Made by a program: the position numbers and the translations under genes. From Penicillium oxalicum (taxonomy: Eukaryota > Ascomycota > Eurotiomycetes > Eurotiales > Aspergillaceae), in NCBI RefSeq assembly GCF_001723175.1, contig NC_064653.1, positions 806,001-870,000 on the forward strand: a stretch of DNA of 64,000 bases, given 5' to 3'. The notes below the pieces were generated by a model. That model was not told the DNA's origin. It saw nothing but the letters and a program-made list of their open reading frames with translations, and made no database searches. How positions within the stretch are numbered: the stretch's first letter is position 1; each line of letters begins with the position of its first letter. Below are positions 58,593 through 64,000 of the stretch, in pieces.

Positions 58593-59759
58593 ATGGGCCG
58601 ATCATTAAAGGGCACCGTCATCATCACCGGCGGAAATGGCTCCTTGGGATCTGAAATCGCCATCGCCATCGCCAAAACCCAACCCTTCACACATCTTCTC
58701 CTCACGGCCCGAGATCCCAATCGACAGGATGCGCGAGACTTAACGGAGCGCATCCGCATGATTGGACCTCGGTCCATTGAAATTCTGAGTTTGGACTTGA
58801 CCGATCTTCAATCGGTTCACACGTTCGCCCAGCAGACCATTGAGCGCGTCCGCACAAAAGAGATCCCGCCCATCTCGACCTTGATCCATTCCGCGGCCAC
58901 CGCCTCCTATACCGTTGACGATCCCACGATTGACGGGTACGACCCTGTGTATCAGACGAATTGCATGGCCCCATTCGTTCTCACTGTGAGCCTGTTGGAG
59001 GCGTTCCGCGCGGGCGACGGAGCTGCTTCCGACGGCGGTGCGAAGGTGATCTACATTGGGTGTGCAGAGGCGGCAAATGGTCGATTGGATTACTTTGATC
59101 GCGACCGGGAAGAGACGCACCAGCCGGCTGGTTCGATCATGTCGAAGAAAGAGGCGAGTCTTCGATTCGGGAGCAGTAAGCTGCTGGCCAGCGTCGCATT
59201 GTACGCTTTGCGGCGCAGTCTTGCCAGTGTAAGCATCCTTGCCTAGGCCACATTTCCCAACCAGCTCCTACTCCCCCTTCGATTGGCTTTTGTTCCCCCC
59301 CCCCCCATGGTCTCACTTGTCTTCTCTTGCATCGCGGCATGTTTGCTGACACCGCGCGATTCTTTCCAGACGACAAATATCGCATTAGACATCTTCACCA
59401 TGGATCCCGGAGTCATGGCGGGAGACAGCCATCTCCGAACCGGGACCCCCCTGTCCGTCAAGGTGGCACATCAGACCCGGTCGGGCCTCGGCCCGATTCT
59501 ACGGATGATGTCTCGCAGCTCCGTCAACAAGGCCAACGTGCCGGCCAAGGCGATTGCCAAAATCGCCTTTCGTCGACCCGCCGTCGAACAGGCCGAGAGG
59601 TACTTTGTCCTGGATGATGAGTACGAGGCTGCTTCCGTTCTGCGAACGCTGCACGAAGGCGCGGCGATGGAGCGATTGTTGCTGCGGATGATGCGACAGA
59701 CCGATGGGAGTGCCAAGAGCTCTCCCGGATCGACGAGTCCTACGCCGACAACATTTTGA
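58593..59759 (+). CDS. short-chain dehydrogenase/reductase-fold protein, active-site residues replaced
   Basis: Two exons, 58593-59228 and 59370-59759, separated by a 141-nt phase-0 intron (GTAAGC donor, TTTCCAG acceptor) that includes a 12-base C run; 341 aa. The Rossmann dinucleotide-binding motif TGGNGSLG is at residues 12-19, LSLDLTDLQSV follows where the adenine-binding Asp-Leu occurs, and LIHSAATASYT takes the place of the NNAG motif. The canonical catalytic Ser position reads YIGCAEAA (residues 154-161) and the YxxxK motif reads FGSSK (F192-K196). The C-terminal third has no domain I recognise. ATG at 58593 directly precedes the Rossmann strand. It resembles the fungal ketoreductase/light-dependent-reductase-like SDRs; cofactor binding is likely, oxidoreductase activity doubtful. 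Confidence 0.87.
59295..59306 (+). repeat. C12 homopolymer in the SDR intron
   Basis: Twelve consecutive C residues lie just before CATGG inside the intron. It is likely to be length-variable and a sequencing weak spot; because it is intronic, length changes should not disturb the protein. Confidence 0.85.
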
Positions 59760-60915
59760 AGACGGGATGAGAAAGAAGTCGGAGTCTGTCACCACGGGCC
59801 CCCCCCCTTGTAATTAATTCAACGCATCCCCGCAAACGAGGCGTGGGCTGGGAGTTTGGGATTTTGGTCGATTCAAAGTACAGTACATAGTCGTCCCCCA
59901 TGTGTGCATCTTTCTTGAAGCGAATTTCTGTTGCGAGCACCAAATACCTAATACCAAATATTCAAACTGAGGTTGAGATGCTGCCCGTGCTGGCAGAAAA
60001 AAACAGATCTGGTAGGCTTTCGCGTTGCAAAATGCGTTCACAGTAGTCATGTCCAGTATGAATTCGAGTGTCGCGACCTTGAATGCTCGAGACGGTCAGG
60101 TCAAAAGGGGTAAATCAACTAAAGGACTTCCATTTTCTGCTGTAGAGAAAATGTGTGCAAATACACGGTACCAAAAGATCGACCGGAGGCGCAACGTAGG
60201 ATCAGGTGTTCGTCTGCGTCTCACCGCAGGACTGGAAACTGTAGGCTCGTAGCGTCTTATCGAAACAATTGCCTACGCAACGTCTTCAACGTCCATGCTG
60301 CCTCAGATGGCTGGATCAATGTCTATTCGACAGGGCACACTACCAGCCAAGGGCATTGATAAGCAAGCTGCCTTTTTTTATTCAGTGGCTTGGACCGGTA
60401 CTTCCTTCGATCGGTGGCTGCAAGCGGCCGACCGGATTCGTCGCGCGCTGTGGAATCGCGCGGGATCGGCCCAGCTTTGCGACAGCTGGAAACCCGACGT
60501 GTTGGAATTCGTCCTTCGATCTGCACGCCGTTGCTGCGGTTAATTATCGTCTAGATTTGCCCATTCTTCATCCTGCGCACATCTTTCACCAGGCCACTTT
60601 GCCTCTTGGTTAATTCTTCTCGCTTTCTCGCTCAGCTCGGCTGTCTTCCCAAGAGCGTGTTCCCAATCTCCGCCGGCCAGTCTTCCTGCCTCTTGCTTGT
60701 CCGCCTTGCGTCCAGTCCGTCGATCCGTTGATTTGACCTTCCCAGCAGACAGGCCACTGTGCTGAACGAAACAGCTGGTTCCATCTCATCTCGAGTCGAG
60801 ACTCCAAAGTTCTATTTGTCTCTGAGGAGGGGTTTGACTACCAGTGACTCTCGAGGACCGCTCGAGTCTGTGGAATCGCATCAACGGGGTTCTCCATGGT
60901 CTTGGCAGATCCGCG
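59760..60915. promoter_or_regulatory. intergenic region and leader of ANP1
   Basis: The 3' flank of the SDR gene is AT-rich. From about 60550 the sequence is C/T-rich and should be the ANP1 promoter and leader. No other gene was seen. Confidence 0.45.
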
Positions 60916-62554
60916 ATGAACAGGCACTACGCCTCCCCCAAGGGCCAGTCCTTTCCCTTCTCCATCCCGTCGAATCGGTACGTACTTTTTCTGTGGGGGA
61001 AATGTGACCCATTGTATCATTGTTCATAAGAGACGATGGAGCGGCCCGACAACCGAGAGATTGCCGTGGACTGCGATCTAAGCCCAACGATTTAAGAAGG
61101 ACCTCCGGGCTAATGAATGGCTTGTGGCTATGACTTTGCAGCTTTCAACCGCGCCCGCAGCCCGCTTTTCGCCGACGACGCCAGCTTTTCCACCGACTGC
61201 TTCTTCTCGGCAGCGTATCCATCCTCCTCTTTCTCTTCATATTCCCGTCCTGGCGCGCGGCCCTTCTTCCCGCGATTTCTCTCGGTCTCGTCAACAGCTC
61301 CGAAGACCTCCATCACCTCCAAACAGTCCGCTACTATGACCTCTCAGAAATGCAAGGTACGGAAAAGGGTTGGGAGCGCGGCGAGCGGGTCCTGATGCTC
61401 ACGCCGCTTCGTGATGCGTCGTCCCATCTGCCCATGTTCTTTTCGCATCTGCGAAATTTGACGTATCCCCATAATCTGATCGACTTGGCCTTTTTGGTAT
61501 CGGATTCACGGGATGACACGATGGACATGCTGTCACGTATGCTGCAAGAAGTACAGAACGACCCCGATCCAAGTATGAGCTTTGGCGAAATCTCGGTCAT
61601 CCAGAAGGATTTTGGTCAAAAGGTCCAGCAGGACGTGGAGAGTCGACATGGCTTTGAGGCCCAGGCCAGTCGGCGCAAACTCATGGCGCAAGCCCGCAAT
61701 TGGCTGCTCAGTGCCACACTGCGTCCCACCCACAGCTGGGTCTATTGGCGCGATGCAGATGTCGAGACGGCACCGGTCACGATTATTGAGGATCTGATGC
61801 GGCATAATAAGGACGTGACGGTACCGAGTAAGTCCATCTGATCCATTGCACGAATGATTTCACAATGAGTCGTGGATCTTTGTTTGGCTGATTGTTTTTG
61901 TCTCTCTCTCTCTTCTCTGATTAAAGACGTCTGGCGCCCGCTTCCGGATTGGCTGGGCGGGGAACAACCGTACGATTTGAACTCGTGGCAAGAGTCGGAA
62001 ACGGCCCTGGCCCTGGCCGAGAGCTTGGACGAAGATGCGGTCATTGTGGAGGGATATGCAGAGTATGCGACGTGGCGGCCTCATCTGGCCTACCTTCGCG
62101 ATCCCTACGGAGATCCTGATATGGAGATGGAATTGGATGGCATTGGCGGTGTCAGCATTTTGGCCAAGGCTCGCGTTTTCCGCTCTGGAGTCCATTTCCC
62201 AGCCTTTAGCTTTGAACGACACGCTGAGACTGAAGGCTTTGGCAAGGTGAGTTAATCGCTGTGTGCAGTGAGCTCTGAATTTTTTTTGGGTAACGAGAAG
62301 ATTCTAACCCCCTTTCGCAGATGGCCAAACGCATGAACTTTTCAGTGATTGGTCTTCCACATTACACCATTTGGCACTTGTACGAGCCCAGCCTAGACGA
62401 CTTGCGCCATATGGAAGAGATGGACCGTGAGCGCGAGGCCCGCGAAGAGGAGGAGCGACGAAAACAATCTGCAGAGCAGAAGAGGAGCAAAGAAACTGCG
62501 GATTCCGATCATTCAACTGGCCCCGAGTCCACTTCCGCTGAAGACTCTGCTTGA
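60916..62554 (+). CDS. ANP1: mannan polymerase II complex subunit ANP1
   Basis: Four exons: 60916-60977, 61142-61827, 61927-62246 and 62321-62554, all phases consistent; 433 aa. Exon 1 (MNRHYASPKGQSFPFSIPSN) was found by phase matching and leads into FRRRRQLFHRLLLLGSVSILLFLFIFP, a type II signal anchor (about residues 33-53). The lumenal GT62 domain follows: RVLMLTPLRDASSHLPMFF, AFLVSDSRDDT, the metal-binding DxD in YWRDADVET, VWRPLPDWLGGEQPYDLNSW, VIVEGYAEYATWRPHL and ELDGIGGVSILAKARVFRSG. The last two segments match Anp1 better than Mnn9 or Van1. The C-terminus is a charged Glu/Arg tail. Anp1 works in the cis-Golgi to extend the alpha-1,6-mannan backbone of N-glycans. The 164-nt first intron is the longest in the gene. 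Confidence 0.94.
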
Positions 62555-63559
62555 ATCCGCTTTGATCGAGGGCGGTCGCGTACGGATCCAAGACTTTCCC
62601 AATTCGAGATGTCATTTCACCCTCGGTCTGTCTCATGCTTGCTTTTCCAAACTTTTTCTTAAAATCATATGATTTCAGTGGTCTTCTGTCCAGCTGGCTG
62701 GATATCTATCATAGGTGTGGGATACATTCGGGTGGCAGCGTCGACAAACCGCACGTTTTCTTTTTTCTCTCTCTTTGGCCCGAGGCTGTATTCCATTTTC
62801 CCCACAAGACACCGATTTCGGGATCCTTTCAGATACGCGCGGATCAGAAGCGTATACCAACACTGGCTTTTTGTCCATGCCGAAGGCTCAGCTACTTTCG
62901 GAATAGCTAGAGAGTGTCTCTAGGTGTCTAGGTTCTAGACACTCGTGTCGTGTTGGAAACACTGTTGTAGATTATACTTGCTTAGACATGGTATTGCTTC
63001 TTTCCATTGCCTGGTATTAGATATTTTGCAACCAAAAGAAGAAAAAACCAACTAATTTCTTGACCAGACTTTTTCCATTTTGCTTCAGAGTCGTCGCAAC
63101 CTTGGGATCTGGGATAATACTAGGTAGCCAGGCTTTACAGCGACTCTAGAGTCGACGCAACCAGGTCCCCCCCAAAAAAAACAGTGATCAAATTACATTT
63201 GATTTCGACTCGGACAAGATTATGCATGGATCTAGTATCAATTCATCTACCAATACAAGAAAATAACCACACACACACTCTCTCTCTCTAAAAAAAGAAA
63301 AACAGGATCCATGATTCGCAATCAGTCTCTAGCATCATGACTCCGCACCCTCATTTAAATGTGGTCTGTGCACATCCCTGCGTTTCTCCGAGTCTCCCCC
63401 TCCGCACGGCACGCGTGTCTCTCTTTTTTTGCCGGGCGGGGAACCCGACGCGTTCTGCTTGCACGAAGCAGATGAATGTGAGTTTGATAGTTTGCACGCG
63501 AACGAGGATCAACACACTTGATATTGGAAAAAACGGTATCAAGTACAAATATACGAGCA
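62555..63559. other. 1-kb intergenic region between ANP1 and DCC1
   Basis: Mostly AT-rich with short simple runs: A-rich near 63174-63182, and CA followed by CT repeats near 63270-63289. Presumed ANP1 3' region and DCC1 promoter. Confidence 0.4.
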
Positions 63560-64000
63560 ATGGCAACACAGGGGTCAAGAAGTATTCTGTTCACAAGTAC
63601 ATTACCACAGCAGGGATTCCGACTGTTGGAATTGACGCCCGAATTGGAGGAACTCTTGTCTTTGGAGGATGCGCCGACGTAAGTGTGGTTTGGGATTTGT
63701 TTTTTCTATCATTCTTGTTCTTGTTCCTTTTCACTGTCTTTTTTTTCTTCTTTTTTGAATTCAGATTCAATTCCAGTTCCAGTTCACACAGGTCCATTCG
63801 CCATCAAACTAACAAAAGCAGTCTCCAATTGAAATCTCCCTCTGCCGCACTGGCCCGCGCCGTGATCGATCCCAGCGCCCTCGAATACGTCAACCTGTGC
63901 ACACCGACCCGAACCTATCGCATTCGCCAAGTCCAATCATCCAATTCCCTTCACATCCTGCAACCGAGTCTAGGACAGATCTCCAAAGAAGATATCAAAG
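63560..64000 (+). CDS. DCC1: sister chromatid cohesion protein DCC1, 5' part only
   Basis: The ATG at 63560 starts exon 1 (63560-63678). A GTAAGT donor and a CTAAC-AAAAGCAG branch/acceptor define a 143-nt phase-2 intron, and exon 2 begins at 63822 and runs off the window. The protein begins MATQGSRSILFTSTLPQQGF, continues RLLELTPELEELLSLEDAPT and, across the junction, LQLKSPSAALARAVIDPSALEYVNLCTPTRTYRIRQVQSSNSLHIL. The order LELTPEL, then LCTPTRTYRIRQV, matches Dcc1, the subunit of the Ctf18-Dcc1-Ctf8 clamp-loader variant that supports sister chromatid cohesion and PCNA handling. An earlier AG inside the intron (GAATTCAG, 63764-63765) gives a frame that soon stops, so the later acceptor is preferred. 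The rest of the gene is outside the window. Confidence 0.88.

Noticed and set aside
1..64000. tRNA genes, CRISPR arrays, transposons with terminal repeats
   Set aside because: Looked for T-loop-like GTTCGANNC segments with matching stems, regularly spaced repeats, and transposase or reverse-transcriptase motifs; none could be supported by eye.

Overview
The window is from a filamentous ascomycete, most likely Eurotiales (Aspergillus/Penicillium type). Evidence: short GT-AG introns (about 50-165 nt) with CTAAC/CTGAC-like branch sites in nearly every gene, CT-rich leaders, moderate GC, and orthologues typical of that order (DPR-motif dehydrin-like protein, DUF3176 membrane protein, pepsin-type secreted protease, Anp1 mannosyltransferase). 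It is nuclear chromosomal DNA. No operons, rRNA, CRISPR or intact transposons were seen. All exon models were worked out by hand from splice signals, reading phase and protein continuity.

Left part (1-22.8 kb) is a housekeeping block: ureD (urease maturation, +), an AIM6-type phosphodiesterase (-), the 1804-aa ribosome-biogenesis factor RRP5 (-), a Cdt2-like WD40 protein (+), a CCDC137-like basic protein (+), the chaperonin subunit TCP1/CCT1 (-), cytosolic prolyl-tRNA synthetase (+), and a 722-aa serine-rich disordered protein (-).

Middle part (22.8-31.5 kb) begins with a gene-poor, AT-richer island. It still holds two tiny two-exon genes (26448-26883 and 27826-28225, both -) that look like diverged copies of each other with a matching intron position. 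It is followed by the exosome subunit MTR3 (-) and a very small two-exon gene (30427-30762, -).

Right part (31.5-64 kb) alternates conserved genes with long non-coding gaps: CHO2 phosphatidylethanolamine methyltransferase (-), NBP35 Fe-S scaffold (+), a repeat-rich DPR/dehydrin-like protein (+), a DUF3176 membrane protein interrupted by one in-frame stop (+), a secreted pepsin-type aspartic protease (+), an Arc1/EMAPII-type tRNA-binding cofactor (-), a bZIP transcription factor (+), an SDR-fold protein lacking the usual catalytic Ser/Tyr (+), ANP1 of Golgi mannan polymerase (+), and the start of DCC1 (+, cut by the window end).

The genes do not form one pathway. Themes are translation and ribosome assembly (RRP5, ProRS, Arc1-like), RNA decay (MTR3), replication/cohesion control (Cdt2-like, DCC1), and cell-wall, membrane and stress functions (ANP1, CHO2, DPR protein). 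I found no clearly new multi-gene system. The most interesting items are the diverged small-gene pair, the single-stop DUF3176 gene, the active-site-less SDR, the recent 261-bp tandem duplication in the DPR gene, and the bZIP first intron.
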